Assembly (NCBI GenBank): GCA_947175495.1
Contig: CAMWNB010000023.1
Span: 1-39,076 of the forward strand
Direction of reading: 5' to 3'
DNA from: an uncultured Porphyromonadaceae bacterium
GTDB taxonomy: Bacteria; Bacteroidota; Bacteroidia; Bacteroidales; Muribaculaceae
DNA length: 39,076 bases
The notes below the pieces were generated by a model. That model was given only the letters and a program-made list of their open reading frames with translations. It did no database searches and was not told the origin of the DNA. Below are positions 16,904 through 25,806 of this stretch, in pieces (position 1 is the first letter of the stretch; each line of letters begins with the position of its first letter). A program made the translations under genes and the position numbers.

Positions 16904-16932
16904 TTGTGTGAGGGGGGGGAGGATTGCCGCAA

Positions 16933-17304
16933 TCAGCGGACGAGGGCACGGCCGCCCCAGACGAGGAGGATGCCGAGGATGATGCTGAGGGCGAGGTAGA
17001 GGGCGAATGTGGTCCAGTCGCCTTTGGAGCCAAGCACCCACATGTCGTCGGCGAAGGAGGAGAATGTGGTGAAGCCGCCGCAGAAACCGGTGATGAGCAG
17101 GACGTTCTCGCCGGGTGTCATGACGTGGGCTTTTTCGAGGAGGCCGAAGAAGAGACCTATGAGGAAGCATCCTATGATGTTGACGAGGAATGTGCCCATG
17201 GGAAACGAGCCGTGGAACATGCCGGAACACCATTTTCCGACGAGGTAGCGCCCGCAGGTGCCTACGAAACCGCCACATCCGGCGATGAGCATTGCTTTAA
17301 TCAT
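16933..17304 (-). CDS. crcB: Fluoride ion channel FluC/CrcB
   Basis: The 123-residue inner-membrane protein has four predicted TM helices. It carries the conserved Asn of the pore (N42 in LVNIIGC) and the family motif GFCGGFTTFSSF (73-84), with the pore-lining Phe residues F81 and F84. FluC works as a dual-topology dimer that expels fluoride. The frame continues upstream to 17652 inside the RND pump gene; the ATG at 17304 is the right start because it gives MIKAMLIAGCGGFVG, the family N-terminus. Only 41 bp separate it from the pump gene stop. There is no room for a fluoride riboswitch, so it is probably expressed with the upstream pump genes. Confidence 0.95.
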   Translation of the reverse strand: MIKAMLIAGCGGFVGTCGRYLVGKWCSGMFHGSFPMGTFLVNIIGCFLIGLFFGLLEKAHVMTPGENVLLITGFCGGFTTFSSFADDMWVLGSKGDWTTFALYLALSIILGILLVWGGRALVR

Positions 17305-17345
17305 AAGGGGGATAGTTTTAAATAAATTGTTGAATCGTATATATG

Positions 17346-20300
17346 CTAAACGCCGGAGCCTGAGTTTTGTTCGGTGGAGGTCAGGCCTTTGTCGCCGTGG
17401 AAGAAATGGTCGAGGTGGCGCTCTTTGAAATTCTGGAGAATGACCCAGAAGTTGGGTACGAAAAGCGTGCCGACGACGGCGTTGATGGCCATGCCGAAGA
17501 CTACGGCGGCTCCGAGGGCTATTCGGCTTCCGGCTCCGGCGCCTGTGGCGAAGAGCATGGGCATGACGCCGAAGACGAAGGCCAGGGCTGTCATCATGAT
17601 GGGGCGGAAGCGCACGCGTCCCGCGTCCATGGCTGCGGTGTCGATGTCGCATCCTGCCGTGCGGTAGTCGCGGGCGTACTCGACGATGAGGATGGCGTTT
17701 TTGGCCGACAGTCCGAGCAGGAGGATGATGCCTATCTGGGTGTAGATGCTGATGCTCTGTCCCATGATCATGCAGCCTACGACGGCTCCGAGAACAGCTG
17801 TGGGCATTGCGATGACTACGGCGACGGGGTCGGTGAGGCTTTCGTACTGGGCGGCGAGGACGAGGAGAGTGATGACGACGGCGAGGATGAGCACGAAGGT
17901 GATGGTGGTGCCGGCCTGTGTCTCCTGGTAGGCTTCGCCTGTCCAGGCGTAGGAGTAGTTGGAGCCGACGGCGTCGCGTATTATTTCCTCCATGGCCTTG
18001 ATGCCGTCGGCGGAGCTGACGCCTTTGGCGACGGTGGCGGTGAGGGAGGCGGTGGTGTACATGTTGTAGCGGCTGACCGTGGACGAACCCATGGATGGCT
18101 CGATGGTGGTGAATGCGGAGAAGGGCACCATGTCGCCGGAGGCGTTGCGGACGCTGAGGGCGAGGACGTCGGCGATGCGTTGGCGGGATGCGGCGTCGCC
18201 TTTAAGGGTGACCTGATAGACGCGGCCGAACTCCACGAAGTCGTTGACGTAGCTGCCTCCCATGAATGCGGAGAGTGCCGAGTAGACGTCGTCGAGAGTG
18301 AGGCCGCGCAGCTTCACTTTGTCGCGGTCGATGTCGAGGGTGTACTGCGGGATGGCGCCTTCGTAGAGGGATGTGACGGATGCGATGCGGGAGTCTTTTG
18401 CGGCGGCTGCCTCGATGTCGGCGAGGGCCTGTTTCATGGCCCGGGGTCCGTGGTTGTTGATGTCGAGGAGCTGCATCTCAAGGCCTGACGACATGCCGAG
18501 GCCGGGGATGGCTGGGGGATTGAGGGCGAAGACGACCGGCTCCTGAAGGGATGCGCCTATGCGTTCGATTTTTTCGATGACGGCGTTGATCTGCTCGCTT
18601 TTGGCCTTGCGCTCGTCCCATGGCTTGAGGACGACGAACATTGAGCCTACGTTGCCTCCGGAGCCGCCGCCGAGGAAGCTCTGGCCTGAGACGGATATGA
18701 CGTTGCGCACCTCGGGCAGGGCGCGGATGCTGTCGCTTAGCTGCGCGACGACGCGGTCGGTGCGGTCGAGGGTGGCTCCTGTGGGGAGCTGGACGGATGC
18801 GATGCAGTAGCCCATGTCCTCGGATGGGATGTAGGATGTGGGCCATTTGAGGAATCCGTAGAATGCGGCTCCGGTGATGATGAAGTAGATGGCGATGGCT
18901 ACCCACGGGCGTCGCACGAAGGTGCCGACAGCTTTCATGTAGGTAGCGGTGGCGGCTTCGTTGCCTTTGTTCCACCAGCGGAAGAGGAAGAATCGTGGAT
19001 TCTTGGGCGCGGGCTTGAGGAAGAGGGCGCACATGGCGGGGGTGAAGGTGAGGGCGTTGAAGCCGGAGAAGGCGGTGCTGATGGCGATGGTGAGCGCGAA
19101 CTGCTTGTAGAGTTCGCCGGTGATGCCGCTGACAAGGGCGGTGGGTATGAATACGGACAGGAGCACGAGTACCTCTCCGACGACCGGTCCCTGGAGCTCG
19201 GACATGGCTTTTTCGGCGGCCTGTCGGGGATTGAGCTTGCCTTGGTCGAGGAGTCGCGAGCAGTCCTCGACGACAACGATGGCGTCGTCGACGACGATGG
19301 CGACTGCGAGGACGAGACCGAAGAGGGTGAGGGTGTTGATGGAGAATCCCAATAGCTTCATCACGGCGAAGGTGGCGATGAGCGAGACGGGAATGGTGAG
19401 CATCGGTATGATGACGGCGCGCCAGCTCTGAAGGAAGAGAAGGATGACAATCATCACTATGAGAGTGGTCTCGAGGAGGGTGACGAGGAGATCGTCGATG
19501 GAGGCGGTGACGAAGTCGGTGGAGTTGAGCAGGACGCGGTAGTGGATGCCTTCGGGAAAGTAGGCGGAGAGGCGGTCGAGTTCTTTTTCGACGCCTTTGA
19601 CGACCTGCAGAGCGTTGGCTCCGGGCAGCTGGTAGATGCCGATGAGGGCGGCTTGTCCGCCGTTGACGCGTGACACCTGTGTGTAGGTCTGGCTGCCGAG
19701 CTCTACGCGTGCGATGTCGCGCAGGCGCAGGACGCCGTTGCCGTCGGTGTCGGTGCGTATGACGATGTCGCCGAACTGGGATGCGTCGGAGAGGCGGCCG
19801 GGGGTGTTGATGGTGTACTCGAAGGCCTGGTCGGCGGCCATGGGTGAGGTGCCGACGGATCCGGCCGACACCTGCATGTTCTGCGACTGAATGGCAGCGG
19901 TGACGTCCTGTGGGGTGATGTTGCGCACGCGCATTTTTTCGGGGTCGAGCCATACGCGCATGCTGTAGGACCCGCCTCCGAAGGCGCCTACGCCTCCTAC
20001 ACCATCGACTCGCGAGAGGGCGTCGGTGATGTTGATGTTGGCGTAGTTGGTGAGGTAGAGCGCGTCGTAGCGTTCGGGGTTGTCGCTCTCGAGTGCTGCG
20101 AAGAGGATGATGTTGGACGACTCGGACATGACGGAGACGCCCTGCTCCTTGACTGCGGCGGGGAGTTGCGGGTCGGCCTGTGCGACGCGGTTCTGCACTT
20201 TGACGGCGGCTTCGTCGAGGTCGGTGCCGACTTCGAAGGTGACGGTGAGCCCGTAGGAGCCGTCGGCGCCGCAGTCGGAACTCATGTACATCATGCCTTC

Positions 20301-20519
20301 GACGCCGTTGACTTCCTGCTCGATGGGGACGGCGATGGTTTTGGCCACGGTCTCGGCGTCGGCTCCGGGATAGGATGCCGAGATGCGCACGGTGGGCGGT
20401 GTGATGTCGGGATATTGCGAGACGGGAAGTGTGCTGACCGTGAGCAGTCCGGCAAGCAGCATCACCACAGCGAGGACTATGGAGAAGATGGGTCGCTCGA
20501 TAAAGAATCTTGAGAACAT
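17346..20519 (-). CDS. RND multidrug efflux pump, inner-membrane subunit (AcrB/HAE1 type)
   Basis: The 1057-residue length and the layout (TM1, large porter/docking loop, TM2-7, second loop, TM8-12) match HAE1-family AcrB proteins. The protein begins [20 protein letters not shown]. The proton-relay pair D411-D412 is in [17 protein letters not shown], the equivalent of AcrB D407/D408. The TM10 lysine is in [15 protein letters not shown]. It exports drugs, bile salts or other amphiphiles by proton antiport. The adaptor gene lies 10 bp upstream and the outer-membrane factor before that, so a complete tripartite pump is encoded. No dedicated regulator gene is present nearby. Confidence 0.97.
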   Translation of the reverse strand: MFSRFFIERPIFSIVLAVVMLLAGLLTVSTLPVSQYPDITPPTVRISASYPGADAETVAKTIAVPIEQEVNGVEGMMYMSSDCGADGSYGLTVTFEVGTDLDEAAVKVQNRVAQADPQLPAAVKEQGVSVMSESSNIILFAALESDNPERYDALYLTNYANINITDALSRVDGVGGVGAFGGGSYSMRVWLDPEKMRVRNITPQDVTAAIQSQNMQVSAGSVGTSPMAADQAFEYTINTPGRLSDASQFGDIVIRTDTDGNGVLRLRDIARVELGSQTYTQVSRVNGGQAALIGIYQLPGANALQVVKGVEKELDRLSAYFPEGIHYRVLLNSTDFVTASIDDLLVTLLETTLIVMIVILLFLQSWRAVIIPMLTIPVSLIATFAVMKLLGFSINTLTLFGLVLAVAIVVDDAIVVVEDCSRLLDQGKLNPRQAAEKAMSELQGPVVGEVLVLLSVFIPTALVSGITGELYKQFALTIAISTAFSGFNALTFTPAMCALFLKPAPKNPRFFLFRWWNKGNEAATATYMKAVGTFVRRPWVAIAIYFIITGAAFYGFLKWPTSYIPSEDMGYCIASVQLPTGATLDRTDRVVAQLSDSIRALPEVRNVISVSGQSFLGGGSGGNVGSMFVVLKPWDERKAKSEQINAVIEKIERIGASLQEPVVFALNPPAIPGLGMSSGLEMQLLDINNHGPRAMKQALADIEAAAAKDSRIASVTSLYEGAIPQYTLDIDRDKVKLRGLTLDDVYSALSAFMGGSYVNDFVEFGRVYQVTLKGDAASRQRIADVLALSVRNASGDMVPFSAFTTIEPSMGSSTVSRYNMYTTASLTATVAKGVSSADGIKAMEEIIRDAVGSNYSYAWTGEAYQETQAGTTITFVLILAVVITLLVLAAQYESLTDPVAVVIAMPTAVLGAVVGCMIMGQSISIYTQIGIILLLGLSAKNAILIVEYARDYRTAGCDIDTAAMDAGRVRFRPIMMTALAFVFGVMPMLFATGAGAGSRIALGAAVVFGMAINAVVGTLFVPNFWVILQNFKERHLDHFFHGDKGLTSTEQNSGSGV

Positions 20520-20529
20520 GGCTTGGTGC

Positions 20530-21633
20530 TTACTTAGTGAAGGGGTGTACGGTCATGCCGTCGCGCACCTTGAGCATGGCTGATGTGACGTAGCGGTCGG
20601 ATGGGCTGATGCCGGATGTGATGATGCGCATGGAGTCGTCGACGATGTCGCCGGCGACGACGGGTGTGTAGACGACGCGGTCGGAGTCGTTGACGGTGTA
20701 GAGGTATTTGCCGAGCTGGTCGGTGGAGAGTGATGCGTCTCGGACGAGCATGGCTTCGGGATCGACGCCTACGGGAACTGACACGTTGACGTACATTCCC
20801 GGCCGGAGCTCGTCGTAGGGGTTGGCGATTTCGGCCTGCATGGTCATGGTGCCGGTGGAGTTGCTCATGCTCGGAGCGAGGTAGATGAGCCGGCCGGTGT
20901 AGGAGTGTGGCAGTTTTTGGCCGAAGTCGACGGGGACGCGTGTGTTTTTGTTGTTGAGTGCGGCGCGTACGGTCTGTGCGAGGGCGATGTCCTCGATGGA
21001 GAATACGGCGAGCATGTTTTCGTTGTCGTAGACGTCGCAGAGGACTACCGGGGAGGCTTCGCCGCTGACGTAGTTGCCGACGGAGAGGTTGTTGTCGCTG
21101 ACGCGTCCGTCGATGGGGGATGTGACGGTGCAGTAGCCGAGGTTGGTGCGTGCGCTGCTGAGGGCGGCTTCGGCGCTTTTGACGGATGCCTCGCCTTCCC
21201 GCTCGGCGTCGCGTGCCTGTTCTACTTCCATTTCAGAGACGGCGTCGCTTTTGAATGCTTTTTCCATGGCTGCGCGCCGGCGGGTGGCGTAGTCGTAGTT
21301 GCTGCGTGCCGATGCGAGGGTGGCCTCGGCCTGGCGCACGGCGTCGGCATAGGCTGTGCTCTCGATGGAGAACAGCGGCTGGCCCTTGCGCACGATGTCG
21401 CCGGAGGTGTAGTGTTTGGCGGTGATGAGGCCGTTGACACGAGCCACGACGTTGACGCTTGCCTGTGCGATGAGTGTGCCGGGGAATTTGCGGTAGAGGG
21501 TGACGGAGTCGACCTTTACGGGGGTGACGCGGATGTCGGGTGCGGCGGCCGACCGGTCGTCGGAATCGTGGCGGGAGCATGAGGCGGCTCCTACGACGGC
21601 CGCGGTGGCGGCGAGTATGATAAATGCTTTCAT
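20530..21633 (-). CDS. RND efflux periplasmic adaptor (AcrA type)
   Basis: The 367-residue protein begins [26 protein letters not shown]. The stretch VGAASC fits a lipobox, so it is a likely lipoprotein with acylated C19. Lipoyl half-motifs flank a coiled-coil hairpin (about 95-165), followed by beta-barrel and membrane-proximal domains ([40 protein letters not shown]). It bridges the RND pump and the outer-membrane factor. It is 10 bp from the pump gene downstream and 22 bp from the OMF gene upstream, in one operon. Confidence 0.95.
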   Translation of the reverse strand: MKAFIILAATAAVVGAASCSRHDSDDRSAAAPDIRVTPVKVDSVTLYRKFPGTLIAQASVNVVARVNGLITAKHYTSGDIVRKGQPLFSIESTAYADAVRQAEATLASARSNYDYATRRRAAMEKAFKSDAVSEMEVEQARDAEREGEASVKSAEAALSSARTNLGYCTVTSPIDGRVSDNNLSVGNYVSGEASPVVLCDVYDNENMLAVFSIEDIALAQTVRAALNNKNTRVPVDFGQKLPHSYTGRLIYLAPSMSNSTGTMTMQAEIANPYDELRPGMYVNVSVPVGVDPEAMLVRDASLSTDQLGKYLYTVNDSDRVVYTPVVAGDIVDDSMRIITSGISPSDRYVTSAMLKVRDGMTVHPFTK

Positions 21634-21655
21634 GAGGAGGATTTTATGGGGGGAT

Positions 21656-23041
21656 TTATCGGGTGATGCCGCCGCCCATGGCGCGGTAGAGGGTGGCGAG
21701 GGATGCGAGGGCGTCGCCGCGCGCCGCGAGGAGGGAGTTGGTGTATTCGAGATAGTTCATCTGTGCGTCGACGACGTTGGTGAATGGCGAGAGGCCTTGT
21801 TTGTACTGGTCGACGGAAAGTTCGAGGGATATGCGGCTTTGTTCGACTACTTCCGCGAGGGTGTCGATGCGAGAGAGATCGTCGGTGTAGGTGCGCAGGG
21901 CGTTTTCGACTTCTGCCACGGCTTGCTGGACGGTGGCGTTGTAGTTGGCTATCTGTGCTTCCACCTCGTCGCGTGCGGATGCGACGGCTGCGCGGCGCGC
22001 GAGGCCGTCGAATATGGTCCATGAGAGTGCGGGGGCGACGGACCATGTGAGAGAACCGTCCTTGAAAAGGCCTTTGGGGCGTTGGGCTGCGGTGCCGATG
22101 GCGCCTGTGATGGAGAGGACGGGAAGGTAGTCTTTGCGCGCTATGCCGAGCTCGGCGGCTGCGACTCCGAGGTTGGCCTCGGCGGCTGCGATGTCGGGAC
22201 GGCGGCGGAGCAGATCGGCGGGTACGCCTGCGCTGACGATGCGGCGGCAGTCGGGCTGTTGCCCGGCGCGTGCGGCGAGGAGAGGCTCGATGTCGGCGGG
22301 ATAGAGGCCGCAGAGTGTGGCTATGGTGTTGATGTCGCGTGTGATCTGTGTGTCGAGCAAGGGGAGGGATGCCTGTGTGGAGTAGAGGACGATGCGTGCC
22401 TGGGCGACGTCGAGGGCGGAGGCGAGGCCGGCTTCGTGGCGGGCGATGGTGATGTCGACTATGTGGCTCTGGCTCTCGATGTGCTCGCGTGCGACAAGCT
22501 GCTGTGCCTGTGCGGTGCGCAGGTCGAAGTAGGCTGTGGCTATCTGCGCGCACACGGAAATCATGGCTGCTGTGTAGTCAGCGCGGGATGCGTCGGCTGC
22601 GCGGCTGCTGCGGCGTACGCCGGCGGTGACTTTGCCGAAGACGTCGGGCTCCCACGATGCCTGGAGGCCGAGTGCGTAGCCGCCGTCGATGACGCCTGCC
22701 TCGCGCCGGCGGCTCCATCCGGCGGTGGCGCTGACGGTGGGGTAGTAGCCGGCGCGTGCAGAGCGGACGGCCTGGCGGGCGGCGTCGAGCCGCCGGGCGG
22801 CCATGGCGATGTCGAAGTTGTTGTTCTCGCCGATGGCGATGAGGGAGTCGAGGGTGGTGTCGTCGAAGCCGCGCCACCATGCGTCGTCGGATGGAAGGGT
22901 GGTTTCGTTGGCCGGCGCGGCGGCCCAGCGTCCGGGCATGGGTAGGGTGAGGCAGTCGGCAGCCTCGGAGCGTGCGGCGGCCGGGATGACGGCTGCGCAA
23001 AGCATGAGAGCGATGAGGGTTGAAACGTGAGTGGGGTGCAT
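21656..23041 (-). CDS. Outer-membrane factor of RND pump (NodT/OprM-like)
   Basis: From the ATG at 23041 the protein has 461 residues with signal peptide MHPTHVSTLIALMLCAAVIPA. The frame is open upstream to 23068 but those nine codons add only a polar leader. The OEP duplicate fold shows WWRGFDDTTLDSLIAIGENN (about 55-75), which is a NodT/OprM family signature, and PDIAAAEANLGVAAAELGIAR near residue 290. There is no good lipobox, so it may not be lipidated, unlike OprM. It opens the tripartite set of outer-membrane factor, adaptor and pump. The order OMF-adaptor-pump is uncommon, because adaptor-pump-OMF is usual. Confidence 0.93.
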   Translation of the reverse strand: MHPTHVSTLIALMLCAAVIPAAARSEAADCLTLPMPGRWAAAPANETTLPSDDAWWRGFDDTTLDSLIAIGENNNFDIAMAARRLDAARQAVRSARAGYYPTVSATAGWSRRREAGVIDGGYALGLQASWEPDVFGKVTAGVRRSSRAADASRADYTAAMISVCAQIATAYFDLRTAQAQQLVAREHIESQSHIVDITIARHEAGLASALDVAQARIVLYSTQASLPLLDTQITRDINTIATLCGLYPADIEPLLAARAGQQPDCRRIVSAGVPADLLRRRPDIAAAEANLGVAAAELGIARKDYLPVLSITGAIGTAAQRPKGLFKDGSLTWSVAPALSWTIFDGLARRAAVASARDEVEAQIANYNATVQQAVAEVENALRTYTDDLSRIDTLAEVVEQSRISLELSVDQYKQGLSPFTNVVDAQMNYLEYTNSLLAARGDALASLATLYRAMGGGITR

Positions 23042-23092
23042 CTTTCGCAGGTTATAATAATAAAACAACTGCGGAAGTGCGGAAAATGTTTG

Positions 23093-24268
23093 CTACGGAT
23101 GGCGGAAATCGTTGCCTGCGGGTGCCTGGAAGATGCGCAGGCCGAAGTGTTGCACGACGGCGTAGACGTGGTTGAGTATCAGGTCTTTATCGTGTTCGAA
23201 CTGTTTCCATTGTACGGCGCGTGTGAAGAAGTAGAGCTGGAGGGGGATGCCTGTGGATGCCGGCTCCATCTGGCGCACCATGTGGAGGAGGTTGGGGTTG
23301 ACGAGGGGATGGGCGGCGATGTAGCGGTCGAGGTAGGCGCTGAGGAGCTGGAGGTTGACGATGGGTGCGGAGGTGTCGATGTCGAGGCCGTCGAGCCATC
23401 CTTGTGCGGCGAGGGCGTCGAGTTCGTCGGGGGTGCAGAAGCGTATGCTGTTGACGTCGATGAGGACGGCGCGGTCGACGCGGCGTCCTCCGCTGTCGCG
23501 CATGGGCTGGTAGTTGCGGAACGATTCGGAGATGAGGGAGTAGGGAGGGATGGTGGTGATGGAGTTGTCCCAGTTGCGCACCTTGACGGTCGTGAGCGAT
23601 ATGTCTTCGACCTCGCCGTTGGCTCCGTGGCTGTCGGCTACAATCCAGTCGCCGCGGTGGAGCATGCGGTTGGATGTGAGCTGAATGCCTGCGACAAGGC
23701 CGAGGATGGTGTCCTTGAACACGAGCATCAGCACGGCGGCGGAGGCGCCGAGGGCGGTGAGGATGACGACGGGGCTTTTGCCGATGAGGATGCTGATGCC
23801 GACGATGATGCCTATGCCTATGAACACGAGCTTGACCATCTGGAAGATGCCTTTGACGGCGTAGACGCGGAGTTCGCGCCGGCGGGCGAGGGCGTCGTGG
23901 AGGTTGCCGACAAAGATGTTGACCATGTGTATGGCTGCCCAGAGGATGTAGAAGCGTGTGCCGATGTCGACAGTGCGGAGGGTGGCGTCGGTGCCTCCGA
24001 AATAGGCTGCGGGCAGGAGCCACCACACGACGATGGCTGGTGCGAGCTGACTGACGGCGCGCATCATGCGTGGGTTGAGCAGGTCGTCGTCCCAGGTGGT
24101 GCGGCTGCGGGAGACGAATGCTTCTATGACCCAGAGGATGGCGCGTGTGATCCAGTAGCCGGCCACGGCGGCTACGGCCACGATGGCAAGGATGGCCGCG
24201 CGGGCGGCTGTGGCGCCGGCAGCCGCGGCGATGTGTGAGGAGAGCTGTATGAGTGTTTCCTGTATCAT
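23093..24268 (-). CDS. Mechanosensitive channel, MscS family, YbdG type
   Basis: The 391-residue protein starts at 24268 (MIQETLIQLSSH); the frame is open far upstream but that part is antisense shadow of holA. Four to five TM helices (about 18-170) precede the MscS pore/beta domain, with DTILGLVAGIQLTSNRML. The segment VRNWDNSITTIPPYSLISES and the following SGGRRVDRAVLIDV are hallmarks of the E. coli YbdG group, which acts as a low-conductance osmotic-stress channel. It overlaps holA by 4 bp (ATGA at 24265-24268) and is 51 bp before the OMF gene. Confidence 0.92.
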   Translation of the reverse strand: MIQETLIQLSSHIAAAAGATAARAAILAIVAVAAVAGYWITRAILWVIEAFVSRSRTTWDDDLLNPRMMRAVSQLAPAIVVWWLLPAAYFGGTDATLRTVDIGTRFYILWAAIHMVNIFVGNLHDALARRRELRVYAVKGIFQMVKLVFIGIGIIVGISILIGKSPVVILTALGASAAVLMLVFKDTILGLVAGIQLTSNRMLHRGDWIVADSHGANGEVEDISLTTVKVRNWDNSITTIPPYSLISESFRNYQPMRDSGGRRVDRAVLIDVNSIRFCTPDELDALAAQGWLDGLDIDTSAPIVNLQLLSAYLDRYIAAHPLVNPNLLHMVRQMEPASTGIPLQLYFFTRAVQWKQFEHDKDLILNHVYAVVQHFGLRIFQAPAGNDFRHP

Positions 24269-25305
24269 ACGGGAAGCTTGCCGGGGGCTGTGAAGATGTG
24301 GAAGAGGAGGTCGCGGAAGAGGTCGGGGGCGGCCTGTCGGGAGCCGTTGCCTTTGATCATGGCGTCGAAGCGCCTGAGGGCGTCGATGATTTCTATTATC
24401 TGGTAGGCGTTGTAGTGGGAGAGGGCGAGGCGGAGGCGGCGCAGGGCGAAGGCGTTCTTGAGGCCGAGGGCTTTTTTGAGGCTGTCGTCGGAGCGGTCGG
24501 GGGTCCAGATGGCGATGACGAGGTCGGAGAACAGGCTGAAGAGGGCGGAGCAGACGAGGACCATGGAGACGGCCTTGGGATTGGCGGCGAAGTAGGCGGC
24601 GATGCGCCAGCACTTGGCTTCGTCGCGCGCTGCCACGGCGTCGACGAGCTCGAATGTGTTGAAGTCCTTGCTGTAGCCGATGTTGCGCTCGATGGCTTCG
24701 GGGGTGATTTCGGCTCCGCGGCCGATGATGTCGGCGAGCTTGGCGATTTCGTTGTGGAGCCGGCTCAGGTCGGTGCCGATAAAGTCGGCGAGCATCTTGA
24801 CGGCTTTGTCGCCTGCGCGCATGCCTTTGTCGGCTATGAGGCCGGCGATGACTGCCGGGAGCTGGTAGTCCCAGAGCTTGCGTGATTCGAAGCATACGGC
24901 GCCTGTCTGCTTGATGGCTGCGAGGAAGTCTTTGCCTTTTGCCTGCGCGCCGCGCACGCATATGACGAGGATGGTGGTGGGGGAGGGGTTGAGGACGTAG
25001 CGCTGCAGACGGTTGATCCAGTTGGCGTCGACGGCCTGTGCTTCCTTTAGGATTACGACCTGCCGGTCGGACATCATCGGGACGCTCATGCAGAGGTCCA
25101 TGACGGCGCCAGGCTCGACCTGGGGGGCGTAAAGGGTGTACTGGGCAAATTCTTTGTCGGCCTGCGGGATGATTTTTTCGAATTCCTTGACGAGCTCGTC
25201 GACGTAGAAGCCTTCCTCGCCGTGGAGCAGGTAGACGGGGTCGTACTGGCCGTTGGCGAGACGGCGGCGGAGAGAGTCGAATGTTACAGCGGGTGACGGA
25301 GCCAT
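24265..25305 (-). CDS. holA: DNA polymerase III delta subunit
   Basis: The 346-residue protein begins MAPSPAVTFDSLRRRLANGQ. It carries the delta-subunit N-terminal segment VYLLHGEEGFYVDELV (about 24-39) and C-terminal helices of the clamp loader collar (EIIDALRRFDAMIKGNGSR). Delta opens the beta clamp within the clamp loader. The length fits HolA. Its ATG is 51 bp from the divergent HsdR_N-like gene, and a 40-bp palindrome fills that gap. It is the first gene of a minus-strand run into mscS and the RND pump genes. Confidence 0.92.
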   Translation of the reverse strand: MAPSPAVTFDSLRRRLANGQYDPVYLLHGEEGFYVDELVKEFEKIIPQADKEFAQYTLYAPQVEPGAVMDLCMSVPMMSDRQVVILKEAQAVDANWINRLQRYVLNPSPTTILVICVRGAQAKGKDFLAAIKQTGAVCFESRKLWDYQLPAVIAGLIADKGMRAGDKAVKMLADFIGTDLSRLHNEIAKLADIIGRGAEITPEAIERNIGYSKDFNTFELVDAVAARDEAKCWRIAAYFAANPKAVSMVLVCSALFSLFSDLVIAIWTPDRSDDSLKKALGLKNAFALRRLRLALSHYNAYQIIEIIDALRRFDAMIKGNGSRQAAPDLFRDLLFHIFTAPGKLPV

Positions 25306-25308
25306 GTT

Positions 25309-25348
25309 TTTCGGAATTATTTCGTAAATTTACGCAATATTTCCGAAA
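25309..25348. promoter_or_regulatory. 40-bp near-perfect palindrome in the holA / HsdR_N divergent intergenic region
   Basis: Two 20-bp arms (25309-25328 and 25329-25348) are reverse complements at 18 of 20 positions. The perfect core is cgtaaatttacg (25323-25334). The gap between the two start codons is only 51 bp, so the palindrome takes up nearly all of it. TAAATTTA in the core matches the -7 consensus TAnnTTTG at seven of eight positions on either strand. It may be a symmetric divergent promoter, an operator for a dimeric regulator, or both. No TTTG -33 element is clear on either strand. Confidence 0.55.
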
Positions 25349-25356
25349 CAGCAAAA

Positions 25357-25806
25357 ATGCAACTCAATTTACCAGAATATGGCGCTCGCGTGCGTCGGCT
25401 TGCCGACGGGTCGGTGCAGATATACGACGACCTGCGGAGGAAGTTTGTGGCGCTGACTCCCGAGGAGTGGGTGCGGCAGCATTTCGTGCACTGGCTGCTG
25501 GATGCGAAGCGCTATCCGGCCGGACTGACGGCCAACGAGGTGGGGCTGCGGCTGAACGGGACGCTGCGGCGGTGTGACACGGTAGTGTTCGGGACTGACG
25601 GCCGGCCGGCGGTGGTGGTGGAGTACAAGGCTCCGGAGGTAGCCATCACTCAGCGTGTGTTCGACCAGATCGCGCGCTACAATCTTGTGATGCAGGCCGA
25701 TTATCTTATTGTGAGCAACGGGCTTGACCATTATTGCTGCCGATATGACCATGCGACGGGGCGCTATGCTTTTGTGCGCGAGGTGCCGGCGTGGGAGAAT
25801 CTATAG
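25357..25806 (+). CDS. Orphan HsdR N-terminal-like PD-(D/E)XK protein (HSDR_N_2)
   Basis: The protein has only 149 residues but contains a complete HSDR_N_2 fold, as seen at the N-terminus of type I restriction subunit R. The nuclease core is visible: D74 in RRCDTVVF, E89-x-K91 in VVEYKAP, and Q104-xxx-Y108 in FDQIARYN (motif IV). The helicase/translocase part and the HsdM/HsdS partners are absent here. The ending (LIVSNGLDHYC) is conserved in the family. Such orphan genes commonly sit by holA in Bacteroidetes. DNA cleavage or repair is plausible but unproven. The gene overlaps the convergent DUF2400 gene by 6 bp. Confidence 0.88.
   Translation: MQLNLPEYGARVRRLADGSVQIYDDLRRKFVALTPEEWVRQHFVHWLLDAKRYPAGLTANEVGLRLNGTLRRCDTVVFGTDGRPAVVVEYKAPEVAITQRVFDQIARYNLVMQADYLIVSNGLDHYCCRYDHATGRYAFVREVPAWENL

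Noticed and set aside
16912-16919. Run of eight G residues that might allow phase variation
   Set aside because: It lies between a terminator and the 3' end of fluC, in no promoter or coding region, so slippage would have no clear effect.
17305-17345. Possible fluoride riboswitch ahead of fluC
   Set aside because: The gap is only 41 bp, too short for the crcB aptamer, and no aptamer-like pseudoknot sequence is seen.
18478-19953. 491-codon minus-strand frame inside the RND pump gene
   Set aside because: It lies within a complete 1057-residue pump gene with intact motifs and has shadow-frame composition.
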